Part shown: one piece after another, positions 63,837-64,000 of the stretch
Position numbering within the stretch: position 1 is the first letter of the stretch
Layout: every line of letters starts with the position of its first letter
NCBI GenBank assembly: GCA_964537685.1
Contig: CAZICM010000003.1
Coordinates: forward strand, 248,001 to 312,000
Reading direction: 5' to 3'
Length of the DNA stretch: 64,000 bases
From: CAZICM01 sp964537685
GTDB taxonomy: Bacteria; Myxococcota_A; Polyangia; Polyangiales; Polyangiaceae
Program-made: the position numbers and the translations under genes
The notes under the pieces: model-generated
What the model saw: the letters and a program-made list of their open reading frames with translations, nothing else
Told to the model about the DNA's origin: nothing
The model's database searches: none

Positions 63837-64000
63837 GGGACGAACACTACGATCCTTGGTGGGCCGCGGTCAACATCGTTTATCATCGGCAGGCTGGTAG
63901 GGAGCCATCTCTTGGGTTTAATTGCAACAGTCAATATTTTGTTGTTCCATTTACGCAATATCGGATAGGCTTTCGATATGGCTCTTCAGCAAAGGAATCG
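63837..64000. other. Right window edge, no gene recognised
   Basis: 164 bp upstream of the PEGA-type gene. They should hold its promoter; no convincing coding frame or known site is seen. Confidence 0.6.

Noticed and set aside
1..64000. tRNA, rRNA or riboswitch genes
   Set aside because: None could be recognised by eye; a covariance-model scan would be needed to exclude small RNAs.

Overview
The window looks like a moderately GC-rich member of the Myxococcota (Polyangia-like). The basis is a PEGA-tailed Ser/Thr kinase, Gly/Ser/Thr-rich lipoproteins, a matrixin-like protease with a MYXO-CTERM-like tail, and a type I CRISPR-Cas locus of the Myxococcus 'MYXAN/Dev' kind. Two runs of exactly 100 Ns (25963-26062, 49929-50028) mark scaffold gaps, both in repetitive DNA. 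No rRNA or tRNA gene was recognised.

Layout. 1-16.2 kb is ordinary chromosome: kinase, metalloprotease, envelope proteins, a fused RlmD-type methyltransferase/RluA-type pseudouridine synthase, an HD-GYP response regulator, lipB, a NicO-like metal transporter, lipoproteins, an acetyltransferase and lysC. 16.2-20.1 kb is a very long ileS. 20.2-24.5 kb is accessory: a 43-bp minisatellite, a DUF4258/YgiT toxin-antitoxin-like pair, two unrecognised genes, a DUF1624 membrane protein and an Rpn-like gene.

24.8-59.8 kb is one large CRISPR-Cas island. Array 1 (57 visible repeats) is followed by its leader, a 125-bp inverted-repeat element, an unknown gene and a complete type III-B cmr1-6 operon on the minus strand. 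Divergent from cmr1 is a three-gene cassette: ABC-type ATPase, PIN-like protein and DUF6602 nuclease-like protein. Then come a truncated second copy of the Rpn-like gene, a DUF4041/GIY-YIG gene and array 2 (93 repeats) with a leader homologous to that of array 1. After tandem repeats and a coiled-coil gene lies the type I-MYXAN operon, read on the minus strand as cas6-cas3-cas8-cas7-cas5-cas4/1-cas2.

How it fits together (inference). The two arrays have 36-bp repeats that differ at only two bases. Both leaders lie on the right, so both arrays are probably transcribed leftward. In that orientation each repeat has a short hairpin with a GUAA loop followed by an 8-nt handle, as expected for Cas6 processing. 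The cmr operon has no cas6, cas1 or cas2, so both effectors probably share one Cas6 and one adaptation module. The Cmr2/Cas10 lacks the HD nuclease domain but keeps GGDD, so it should signal through cyclic oligoadenylate, yet no CARF effector is recognisable. The ATPase/PIN/DUF6602 cassette and the two unknown leader-side genes are the best candidates for undescribed function.

59.9-64 kb: a 21-bp minisatellite, a decayed AgmX/TonB-like remnant, a Zn-ribbon/TPR-like protein, two lipoproteins and a PEGA-type envelope protein.
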